A model generated the notes under the pieces. That model searched no databases. It was not told the DNA's origin and worked only from the letters and a program-made list of their open reading frames with translations. The position numbers were made by a program, and so were the translations under genes. Below, in pieces: positions 46,380 to 64,000 of a stretch of DNA of 64,000 nucleotides. Source of the stretch: Apostichopus japonicus (lineage: Eukaryota; Echinodermata; Holothuroidea; Aspidochirotida; Stichopodidae); the NCBI RefSeq assembly GCF_037975245.1, contig NC_092562.1, forward strand, positions 16,054,521-16,118,520, in the 5' to 3' direction. Within the stretch, counting starts at the first letter, position 1. Each line of letters begins with the position of its first letter.

Positions 46380-47740
46380 GAAAACGTTTACATTTGACCC
46401 TGTGACCTCATTAATATTCTTTAGATGAGCACCAAAATCAATAGGGTTCTACTCAGTATGGCGCATCTATGTACCAAGTATGACTTCAATCCAACTTGCC
46501 AATGTCGAGTTATCGTGTTTACAAGGGCGTCACACACATACACACGTAATTACCATGGCATAGATTCCTTGAGCCTTCTGGCAAGGAATCAAAAAAGTGG
46601 GGGGGGGGGTGAGAGTTGAAAACTAGAGCACCAATGGTGCAGAAGCTCATACCTTTTCGAGCTGAAAAATGTAGGGCCCACAAAACCAATTTTGGGCCCG
46701 TGAGGGATACCCCCCCCCCCTCCGTTAGCAGAATCCAGGCCACACCACTGGCTATAATTCCTTTTTTTCCCCTTTAAATCCTATTTTACCCACTCTCTCA
46801 AACAATACCACTGACCTACCCTATTAAATTTTCTCCCCTCTACCTTAGCAGACATAACAAGCACTCCCTACAAGTCATAACTTCACAAGCTGCCTACATA
46901 CCTCAGGCTCAAAGACTTCTAAGAATTGGCAAGTGCTGATTGGCTATAGGGCTTACAGTTCAACAGTTAATAACAACTCCCAGTCCTGCTTTAATTCCAC
47001 TAACAGCCTCTGCAGAGCTTAACCACAAATGTAAACAAACACTGCAGACACTGGGAGACAAATTAAAGGAGCTTTGGCAAAAAGTGAAGGCTCAGATTTT
47101 TTTAAACAATGGGGATTAATTGTAATTAATTAACTTTTGACCAAAAATTTTTAGGCATCACCTTATTCATACACAATCCAACAATCATCAGTTCATCTTG
47201 AGGAGATTGAGATATTTGAAAATATTACAAAGAATGACCCCCGATGACCCCCTAAATGACCTTTGACCTCAATTTTCCGAACACCCCTTGTAACTCTCAT
47301 CCCGAGGAACATTGTGACCAAGTTTCATTATAATTGGCCATACACTGTACGAACAGGAGCAATTTGAAAATGTAGGGCCGCGGCCCGGGCCACAAAAGAC
47401 CCCTAGTTGATCTTTGATCTCAAATTCATGAACACCCTGAAGGTAAAACTACCATAGTACTATCGTGACAAACCCTCAACATTGTACCATGGAATCTGTA
47501 GGAGAAGAAGCATTTTGCGTATTTCCACAAAATGGCCCATTACGGCCCACAGATGATCTTTGACCCCAAATTTTGGACCATCTCTGATGGCCCTATACCC
47601 AATGGTCCTTGTGTCCAAGTTTCATGAAATTCCATCAAACACTGTGCGAGTGGGAGCGGTTTTACCAATTGTTGACAGATAGAGTGATAGACGCCGCACT
47701 GTAACAATAGCTCACACCAGCATGCTGGTATGAGCTAAAA
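46380..47740. repeat. Interspersed repeat with CTTTGACC modules and a palindromic end
   Basis: It has repeated diverged modules: (CTTTGACCTCAATTTT, CTTTGATCTCAAATTC, CTTTGACCCCAAATTT), and repeated CAAGTTTCAT phrases. It ends in a near-perfect 30-bp palindrome (47708-47737). It is probably a SINE/LINE-derived family, but the class and 5' limit are not clear. Confidence 0.55.
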
Positions 47741-50700
47741 ATACAGGTGTGCTCAAATTCTCAGACCACTTTACAGCAATCCTTTTTATTCATCCCTAAA
47801 ATGTTCATCAATTCTATTCTCAACTTGATTTTGACAATTTGTAAAATTCATCAGTTTAATCTTTCTCCAAGTCAGAGATTAATTTAGACAAGAATGTTTT
47901 GAAAGCCTTAACAAGAACTTACTTAAAGTATTAATACAGATGTTAGAAGGCCCTTTCTTATTTAAACAGGATTGTTAGTAAACGACCAAATCCATTCGCT
48001 GTTTAAATAAGTGAACAAATATAATTGTCACATACTTTGTTGTTAGCTTAGGGAGCGTGGAGATTATCTTCACTTGGATGAAGACACAAGCCAAAATATC
48101 CCAAACAACGTTCCCAGATGTATGACTTTATGAAAAAGTTTCTTACTTATTCAAGCGTATAGCACAGTATTCAGGGGAAGGACAAGGGAGGGGTGCACAC
48201 ACTCTGGAGAAACTTAAATTAGTTCTTGGGAAACTTCTCCAGACTGTGGCTTGTAAAGATGTTATGCATTTGACGTGAACTTTGCATTCTTCAGACTGAA
48301 CCTTGTATCATTTTAGTTAATAGCACAACCTTTAGTGTAGACCTAACTTGTGGTTCTAAATATGTCTCAGAATGCATGTCTAAAAGTTCACTTGGGGGGG
48401 GGGGTTGGAGGAGGATACACCAATCCCCCTAAATGGGCATCAGTTTCAACAAACTGGGGGGGGGGCAGCAGCCACCCCTCTACAAAATCCTGGATCATAC
48501 CGCAACATTTAAATATAAGGCTAAGAAATCCTTGCAGTTACAACCATTTCAATAATCAGTCCTTCCTAGTGATATTGCTTTCTATGTTGATCATATTACG
48601 TGAGAGGACGAATGGGAAATGATGGGGTAGCAGTAGAGGGGGAGGGGGATGAGATAGCAGTAGAGGATGTGGGATAGCGGAGCAGACAAGGAGTGATCTA
48701 CGAAAGACCAATGAAATGGCTTTCAATGTCCCATTTTCTTGCTTGAAATAAGTTGTCTTTCTGTGATTCTTAAGTAAAAAGTCACACTAAAAACAGACCC
48801 AAAAAAGGTTACAAAAGACACAGAGTATTTCCATTTTTCAACCCATTGGTGGAATGACATTTATTTCTTAAAGGTGAGTACACTTTTTATCAGATTATTT
48901 TTATGGACCACAAAGCAAACCTTTACCAGCAAGATGAAAACATTTTGTTACAAAAATAAAAGACCTTTTAACTTTTAGTTTTACAGTTATCTCTTTTAAT
49001 GACAGGGAAAAAAAAGGAATTGGTTTTCTACCTTGGCCGATTGCTTTTAAGGCACTTGCATTTACACCAGTTCTGAGAACAGAGGGAACATAAATATGCA
49101 AATTAAAACATGAGCAAGGGTGGGGGGTTATGAAGGATAAAAAAAAAACCATGATTAAAATAACGTGAGAGTAGACAATAGAATGGCCAGAAATTTACTT
49201 TGATGGAAGTCATAACCTGACAAATAACAAGAAACCGCATTTCAAGGAACTTGTGTAAGTGCTAAGAATGTTTACACCCATTTAGAAGGAGCGAGCTATC
49301 TGGGAAATTATTCCAGGGGGGAGACTTTAACACAGACATATTCATTATTTAACAGTACAACAGAACTTTCTGGTACATGACTTGCTTATCTGTAAACAGT
49401 CATGACAATGTTAATAAATGCACCATGTAATTTCTCAAAGTTAGACACTAAAAGCTTTCTAATGTAATGTTCATGAAAATATTCTAGATATGTTTACATT
49501 TCCCAAAGAATGGAACAAAATTTAGTATATTAATAATAACATTTCCATTTCTTGTCAGTTTTGTTGTTGTTGTTGTAGATTTTATTGTCATGTTTAGTAA
49601 TAGTCTTGAAAAAATGACTCCCTGCAAAATAAATAGACTAGGTTTGATGACACAAGTCTTAAGAATGTAGTATTGAAAGTACAATCAATGTTTAAACAAC
49701 AGAAACAATAGAATAAACAATCCCTTCTTCCAGGTGAAGGGGGTTATTCACTTCAACATGAAGAGCAGTTATCTGATACGTGAAAGCATAAATATTCAAC
49801 ATTAATGTTGAAACCTATATTATAACCATGACTGCCATGGATAGGTTGTTCTAAGGCTTAAATCTAATATGCGACCCTTGCAGAACTATATTTTCTTAGT
49901 CTGTACCTCCATCCATTCTCACCCTTAGAAAGGGTATTTCTGACAGAATTGCTCACTTTTCTTCAACACAGGAGAGTCAATGACACTTAGGATTTTACTA
50001 CCTTTTATAACTTGTCGCCCACTTAAAGGAGCAATAAATAATACTGCATTCCATTGAACTTGTGAACACTTTAGCCCTTCGATCCTACTCAGAAGTTGTG
50101 GAATCAACTACTTTCAGATATTTACAGCAAAGGTTTTACCGGTCTGTGGACTACTGAATTCACAAGCCCAATGAAAAGCAGCATGGAAAAAATATTTGTA
50201 TTGACTCATTAAGAAAAACTTATATAAAAAACAAAATATAGCCCGAGGCAAGGAAACTTCACATCCTGTGCTCAACAAGGTTATTAAAAGTGACCGAATA
50301 ATTGACGGAATCATCAGAGACCGTACTTCTTTATCCAATCATGCATATGTGAAAGATATCATTCAAATGGCAAGCATAAATTAAAATTGTAGATCAATTA
50401 TACAACTATCTTTAAAGGAAAGAGAAAAAAACAGAAGAAAACAGAGAGCAAAGGTCAAAGTTTTTAATACTGATCGATGGGTTGCCCCCTCTCTTGTCTA
50501 AGTGTTGTAACAATGACCCAAGTCAAGACAAAATAGTTGAATGAAAAATAGCAATTTTTGTTAGTCAAAACTAATATATCATTTTATAATTAATTTTCAG
50601 TGACAAAATGGGGAAGAACTTGCATATGACACAGGAATAGGAATTGAGATTTGATGGGGTGTGGGAAAGGGGGGGGGTTATTACAGATATGTGGGTGAGT

Positions 50701-52809
50701 GGTAGGGAAGTATCATATGTGCACTTATACGTGAACTTCAATAATATATCAAATACATTCAGAAGAAAATACTGTGCTGCAATTATACCCTTTGATGCGT
50801 ATCATGGAAGGAAACAAAGAGAAAAATAGATGAATGCATATTAAGGCATCATCATCTTCACACCAATTTACTGTTATGAATGGTCAATTGAAAACAAGCT
50901 CGGAGACTTTATGGTGTGAGACGAACAAAGTACGTAAAAAGAAGACAGGAATATTTTACCTGAACTTACCCCCCCCCCCCCAAAAAAAAAACTCAACCTA
51001 AACAATCCGTATTTAATGAGATAATATAATGTAGAGGGGAGGGGAGATCCCCCACTTCACCATTATTTTGTTTAATGTACATTCCCCTTTAATGAAAAAT
51101 CCCATCATAGCACTGACTGATGGCGTAACGGTATAAATTATAAATAGCAGCTCCCGACCGCCCCCCCACCTCAACCTTCTCAACACCACCCCTCCCCCTT
51201 CCTACCTCCCCATTGTTCCTTCTGTAACAAATGCAGAAAACAAAATATACATTCCACATACAATAACAAACGAACAAAAAAACATTGTGCAAACAGTACA
51301 AAAGTTTAACTAATATACCATTTCTGTGAGGCAACAAACTAGAGCCAGAGCCTACAAAAGTAAAAACCGGTAAAAATTTATTTTCTAAAAAAAAAAAATT
51401 TTGTTTTTGTCCAATACATTTCAAGACATTACACACTTTGTTTATGATATATAACTTGTAATATTTTGTAATGCACCTTTATTCTCTTCTTATGGTTAAA
51501 TTTAACAAAAATATTTTTGAGCGTTTCAATTAAAGTCACAAAGACAATAATAACAAAGGTTAGTACTAATATGAAAAAGGAAAAAAAAAACCCATTTTGT
51601 TGAAACCTTTTGTTCTTTTGGTAATTTTTTTCTTCTCTTTGAAATACTTGTCATACTGTCTGTTTACAAATCTGGCTCATAAACAGGAAAATATCACAAC
51701 CTAGAACAGATAAGTAGTCTCAAGGGAGTAAAACTTTTCCTAACACTTTTCAATTTTAAGAGCATGTCACTAATTACAGGAGTGTCACACTCGTATCACA
51801 CTGGTGGCGAGTCAACTCCTGAAATTGTGAAGCCACCATGCTTCCTTAAATTCTGTGTAATAATAGTAAGACAAAAAGCACTTTGAAATACTTGAACACA
51901 ACATGTCAGAACAAAAATGAGGATAACCTTAGGGTAAGACCATGACAGGCACCATTCCTAAAATATCAGCCTTCAAGTAAAGTGGATCCCAGTTTTAATG
52001 CCAAAGGGAAAAAAAGAAGCTGCACCACGACGGTACTGACAGAGACAACCAACTTGATCCACAATTAGGATGAAAAAATAAATAGATTTTGATCTTTTTC
52101 TTTTTTCCCATTTTCTGATGAGACACTTTTTTTTCACCTCTTTGCTGCTGCTCTTTGCATCTAAATGAACTGACCCTCAAATGACAATCTTTTGTCAAAT
52201 TAATACAATTTTCATACTACTTGTAACACACTCACTGTCAGACTTATTCTTCTTCTTCTTGACCCTCTTAGAAAGTCACACATTTTGATCACACAGTCAC
52301 TTAACTTCCCACCCATTTTCATTTCAGTACTTTTACGTCTTGTAATTGTCACCTTCCTTTCGACAAAACTTTCTCAATGAGTTTAAGTTCCTGCAGGGAA
52401 CAAGCAAACACCAGAGCGTCCACGCTGCTGCTAGACAGAGACTTCCATCCTTATATCGATGCTAAGAAAGCCCAATGCATACTAATTAAACTGAAAGCTC
52501 AAATGTCCTCAAATCTCTGCAATGAATCAAAGACTTTTCCAATAATCTTTCCAAAGCTCACTTTGTGGATGTAAAGAGAGGGCCGATCAGCAGCAGATTC
52601 TGGTGAATGGTCCTCCACAGATGACGGAGAAATAAACTCTTCTCTTCACGAGAGAACAAATATAAATCATGCAGGGATTCAGACTGTCTTGGATCATTCA
52701 AACAAATAATTTCCTTTTATCCGCAAAAAGTGATCCGGGAAAGCACAAGAGCGACGAAAAAATGAATACCATCACGAGACGGAGCCTAGAGATACCTTGC
52801 TGCTCCTCT

Positions 52810-59186
<6,377 letters not shown>

Positions 59187-60048
59187 GGCTACAACGGCTG
59201 CCTACTATGAAAAATAAATGAAATAAATTATGATAAAATTAAACAGAAATCATAATAATTATCACAGATCACTACCTCCATTCTGTACTGCTTACTAACC
59301 TGTCTTTTAGCTTTCAGTCTCCTTATGGGGGGTTGTAAAAGCCCCTGCAGTTTGTTAACATCTCTTTCTTTTTTATCTTGCTTTATGGTCAAACAATTCA
59401 GTGCAAAAGCCAAACATAACTGTCCCCATAAAACTTACAAGGTTGTACTCTCTCTGAAATGAACTATTTGTTTAATGACGAAACCCAAAACTTTTACCCA
59501 CCTTATGACTACATTGGGGAATCCCCAGTTACAAAGTAATAAGTCATTACACATAAAAGCCACTTGCAACAAAAGCTGTGTATTTCATTGTACAGGGTTT
59601 TTCCCTTGGCATTATTTCTTTCAACATACGCATATATGCGCATCCTGATGGAACAAACAGACAACAAAGCATACTATGTTTTCCATTCCTATGGGTTTTC
59701 CTTCATGGATAGAATATTTTCACCAGGGTCCTTCAGGCTTTCAGACTATGAAAATTCTCATTCTGTTACTGAATGTATGTCAAAACGACAGGAATTTTTG
59801 GCATTGCTTTGGTAGATGAGTTTACTTATGTTTTATCTTCTAAGCATTTACTTTGTAAGAAATCTTAGGCATCTGGCAACAGTAAAGTAAATGACGTCAT
59901 CAATGAGACATGTATGTTAGTTCCAATAATATTAAGCTTGTTATGGACGGCTTTTCGGATTGGGGGTTTTCGAGGCATACAGAGTACGGCATATTAGATC
60001 TTTCTGTTAGTGTGATACTAGAAAAAAATTAAGAATTTCTATTCTTAC

Positions 60049-60117
60049 CTGATAGATCCCAACAATAAACTTGGTTAACTGAGAGTGAATCAGCTGAGTT
60101 TTCGGTTATTGCACAAT
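60049..60117 (-). other. MKNK: Candidate non-coding 5' UTR exon of MNK (69 nt)
   Basis: It is bounded by a strong acceptor (TTTCTTTCAG) and a consensus donor (CAG|GTAAGA). In the MNK reading frame it begins ATT GTG CAA TAA, so it carries an in-frame stop and cannot extend the protein. This supports the ATG at 59186. Confidence 0.55.
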
Positions 60118-63100
60118 CTGAAAGAAACAAAAAGCAGGAAGCGAGTTAGCTTTGTGATTTTTTCCTTGCCATATAATTTGCTCAAATTCAACTAAAATTC
60201 AAATGCAACTATCTGACTAATGTAAAGTAAGTGAGTTAAATTTGTCCAAAAATAAGTGAGAACCAGAAAAGATTTGTAGAAATCCCTTGTGGGCATCAAC
60301 CCTGTCATTAAGAATTTTATAGTATAAAATTTTAAACCAAACTGTTTCAATATTCCGAAAGAACATTCTTCCTGTATGAAATATAGAAAATTTTTACAAC
60401 ATTTGACATCGTTTATACACTGTGAAATATTCATAGAAAATGTTGTCAATATCTCGCAATTAAGAACTCTATTACATTTCAATATGTGGTTGAATCAGAA
60501 TCACCAGATATGCTCCCAAATCGGTTTGTTGTGATTTTCATTGTTACTACAGTGTGTGTGTAAGATATCATGACACTGTAGTACATCTGTGTAGGAGTCG
60601 GCACTTGAGACTCCCTGAGCTAGATCCAAGACTAGTCCCCTTGGTCTTGTTTGAAACTAAATTCTTTCTTCCAGTTATAAGACATTCTTACTCAGAGTGT
60701 TTACTGTGTGATCTATAGAACATATACAGGACTTCCAGTTTGGATCTTTCATTGAAAAGACCAGGCACAATAACATGAGGACACATGTATGTAAACACCT
60801 TAACTTATAGCTAGAATAACAATGTCTAACAAGGAACTACTGATTCAGCCAAAAGTTATACTTTACTGGCCGGCTGTTTTTTCCTTTTTTCCTTTCATTC
60901 TTTGCCTTTAGCAATCAACCCTGTGTTAGTCTCTCATTTTATGAAGATTCATGACCTGCAGCGTAGACTAGGAATGTGAAATGTCACGTATTGCACTTCC
61001 CAGATCTGTATTACACTGATCGCACACAGTGTTGGATCAATATTATCATTATGTAGGTACCGTGTAATAATACAACCTGGATTAAAGCGAGGGCCATTTG
61101 TCAACTAGAATGACTGTCAAACATGTGAGATCATGGCAAATATTCAAGATACAAGTCAGCAACAACAAGTCATAAGAAACATTTAGTGCTCAGATAACCT
61201 TTCCTGCAAGGGGCCAATGCGAGGAACAGTACCAGTTTTGACATTCCATTTGGCTACATTAGAATTAACCACTAAACTCAAAGCAACAGGAGGAATTCAC
61301 TGCGTGTTACTTCTAGTTTTTCAACTTAACTGGGGAGTCTATCACAAATTTAAGTGGAACTGAATGTGACACAGCAAACGTGTATTTACTAGAAAATTTA
61401 CTAGAAAACAGCAAAGAAGTTACGGCCTCTCCAAATAGTTGCTTGCTCTTTTCTCAGTCAGATTTTTCCATTGTTTTAAGTACTGTATAATGTTTCAATC
61501 TGCATATAGAGCACTTAATACTTTCAAACTACATAACAAGAAACCCTTCTGATAAAAGTTTGTTATCTTACCTGACATCCAACTATTAGTTGAATTTAAA
61601 TCCCCTCATCTTTTAGTTTGTCAATGTTAAAGATTAACATTGCACTCATTATCAAGTGTGAGAAAACTGATCACAAAATACAGAAGGTAAGAAGCCATGG
61701 TATTAAAATGCAGCACTCCATTCCGACTGATCCTGGGCAGTTGACTGATGCATCAAAGCCGTTAACTAAGTATTGTAGGGTAATATTAACACAAAAGGGG
61801 TGTCACAGGGGGTCCAAGTCCACAGTTTTGTTGACTCAAAGACTCAAAATAGACATCTTACGACTTTTGATAAACTAAGCAACATCATAACAAAATACTG
61901 TGTACAGTGAGGTCTAGTCTAGAAGGGCTAAGTCCAGATTGTTCCCTAAATAACTGGATTAATCAGTCCAAGACATCACACCACTTCCAAGCGATAAGAA
62001 AGAAAACAAGCTGCCCAAATAACTTCTAGCCATGTGATGTTATCATACCAATCACATCTTTACCTGAATCAATAGCAATTCCCCTAATACCCTCAAGATT
62101 CTTGCTAAAGCCACTATTAGTTTGTTGATTGGCTTGTCATGTTTACTTACTATGTACTAAGGATTACTACTTATCGTGTTTACTAAGTATGTAGGGTGAC
62201 TCCCGGGGGAAACTCAAAAGGTTGCTAAAAACTTCTCAGCCATATAGCACCAGTGCAAAAACTTACATCTCACAACATCCAGGTTATTTGCTTGAAAAAA
62301 TTTGTTATTTTCCAAACATCCAAAACTGTAAATAATTTTTGCACACATAATTTGGTGATTAATGGAACTCTTCCATAGTCACATCCCCATGGCAATGCAA
62401 TTCATCATTAGGTTAACTATATGCCAGCTTTCATCACCAGTAATTATGAGGAAAATACCCAAATTTCTGAGCAAAGAGTTTTGCCATTTGAAAGTGGACA
62501 AAATTGATAGTAATAACAAACTAAATTATATTATTCTATTGAAGAAAATATCTTAATGGACATCATGTTTTAGTCGATTTTCCAAATTTTATATTTCGTT
62601 ATATTTTGGGTACCAATGATCACAGAGCTGCCTTGCTGCTTACAGCAACTTCAATATCATGTTTAACAAACGCCTGAAGCATTATAAGTAGAAAAAATCC
62701 ACCAAACATCCAAAACAAGCCTTTTCAATTGGCATGAAACATGAACATTTTTTTTTGCAAGATACAGAGTAATTATTCCCTTAGTTCAAGGTGACCATTA
62801 ATCAAGTTCAGTGGAAGCTATACCCAGGCTCCACATATGAATGTGCTTGAAAACTTGGTACATGTTTGGTAACATTACAACAGTTCATGAAATAACAGCC
62901 ACTTAATCATGCAAGTCATGCCTATAGAGCTACAGCAGACGAGTTGTCACATCAAGTACTAAACTGTTCACAAAAATAAAGCTGTTACTAAAAGCTTCAC
63001 TTTACTATTTTACTTCCTCTTTGCTAACCAATTCTCTGTCAGATTATACGATTCCAAAGAGTCATTTTTCATGAAAGATGAGAAGGTTATTAGTATTTTC

Positions 63101-64000
63101 GATTTTCTCGTTTGAAATTTTGATTTTTAAAACAGTTTCACATTTCACTCCTCCTTGATCTTTTTCCATCTGATGTTCTGACAGATAGTACTGCACAGTA
63201 CTGCAGACTGTTCAGATTTTGACTTGCTACCAAATTGCACAATCTGCATACAAATTGTGACATGAACAAACACACAAAAAAAAACTTCAATATGGGTTCA
63301 TTTCTTTTAGAATATTTTGAAAGTAAATATCTGATATTATTTTAAGATTTAATGGTATTAATTTACCTGCTTCCACGACTATAGATATTCCTTCTTCAAA
63401 GCACATTTTTCTGGAACTTTATACTGTCTTCTTCGGTGAATGGGTTAAGAATGCACTACTAGGCGGATCTTTCAACCATTATATCCTGTCACCTAGCACA
63501 CACATGTGGGCAGAACACTTGCGTCATTGAGTCAGCAATCCATATAAGGATTGGTTATCACCAAATATGGCGATGCAATACACACACACACTCAAAAGCA
63601 ACAGTCTGATGCAACGTGCCGTTGTGCTATTTATGTATTGACTGCTACGTAGAAAATGCCCTGCTGGAATAGTCTTGTGATCAATGAGAAGGTATGTGGA
63701 AGGGACAACTCTAAAATGCTGGTTGTATTTACCTTCAGTAAACAGAACTTCCTCATTTCAATCTGTGCTGTCTTAATCATGATTCTGATGTGAATGTGAG
63801 GATATGGTAGTTATGATTTCAAAAGAATAAGTGTACTGCCATCTACTGCATGGTAGTATTAGTCAATAGTAGGTATATTGGGTGACTGCACAAATCAGGC
63901 TTGAAAAGGACAATGTGTACAGTTTCACAATTGTGCACCACTACATACAGCTTTGCAGTTTGCACTAACCATCCACTCTACGGATGACCTCACTTTGAAT
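60118..64000. other. Upstream region of MNK: no coding exon recognised
   Basis: AT-rich sequence with no protein resemblance in any ORF. It probably contains the MNK 5' UTR intron and its promoter (candidate first exon near 63.37-63.43 kb). Confidence 0.5.
63367..63430 (-). other. MKNK: Candidate first exon of MNK (5' boundary unknown)
   Basis: A consensus donor (GCAG|GTAAAT) ends a short stretch that contains an ATG at 63404-63406. The upstream limit is arbitrary. The call rests only on splice-site quality and position. Confidence 0.25.

Larger units (their letters stand above)
44361..52809. other. Convergent DPH2/MNK intergenic region
   Basis: No coding exon is recognised. It contains the duplication copy B, an AATAAA at 45438-45443 that could serve DPH2, a dispersed repeat at about 46380-47740 and several poly-G/poly-C runs (46599, 46710, 48394, 50969). 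The side near MNK probably holds its 3' UTR, with several plausible reverse-strand poly(A) signals (for example TTTATT at 48860). Confidence 0.55.

Noticed and set aside
51089-51436. Minus-strand ORF of 115 codons
   Set aside because: It lies downstream of the MNK stop, is partly encoded by C-rich low-complexity sequence and has no family resemblance.

Overview
This is eukaryotic, AT-rich, intron-rich animal DNA. Three recognisable nuclear protein-coding genes are broken into 38 coding exons, and the rest is introns, intergenic DNA and small transposable elements. The window resembles an invertebrate deuterostome, perhaps an echinoderm. This rests on invertebrate-style divergence from the human proteins, frequent TAGGCCTA/CCTAGGC motifs near 28.0-29.1 kb, and the style of the SINEs and hAT/TTAA elements. 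The species assignment is inference only. I found no operons, CRISPR arrays, rRNA genes or functional tRNA genes.

Layout. (1) 5625-28614, minus strand: SMC2, the condensin ATPase, in 23 exons. Together they encode 1139 in-frame residues, from the start Met through Walker A, hinge, LSGGQR and Walker B. The expected last exon (about 58 codons in vertebrates) was not found in 1-5624, so the gene is 3'-incomplete here. (2) 28615-30704: a head-to-head intergenic region, probably a shared promoter, with an NRF1-like palindrome and a YY1-like site. (3) 30705-44360, plus strand: DPH2, diphthamide biosynthesis, 6 coding exons, 496 aa. Its first coding intron appears to be GC-AG and its fourth intron is 7.2 kb. 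(4) 44361-52809: a repeat-rich convergent intergenic stretch that probably holds the 3' UTRs of DPH2 and MNK. (5) 52810-59186, minus strand: an MNK-type kinase (MKNK1/2 orthologue), 9 coding exons, 464 aa, with a non-coding 5' exon near 60.1 kb and a candidate first exon near 63.4 kb.

Functionally the genes are housekeeping or regulatory. SMC2 acts in chromosome condensation. DPH2 acts in modification of translation elongation factor 2. MNK phosphorylates eIF4E downstream of ERK/p38. Two of the three touch translation, but there is no sign that they form one system.

Transposable elements are well preserved. They include a 1732-bp non-autonomous hAT element with a perfect 8-bp target duplication, a 364-bp hAT MITE with a perfect 8-bp duplication, a 363-bp TTAA-flanked element 37 bp from an SMC2 exon, two copies of one tRNA-derived SINE and two other tRNA-like SINE heads. 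The most unusual coding observation is that the MNK kinase reads DFG where the family hallmark is DFD. I saw no clear novel multi-gene system.
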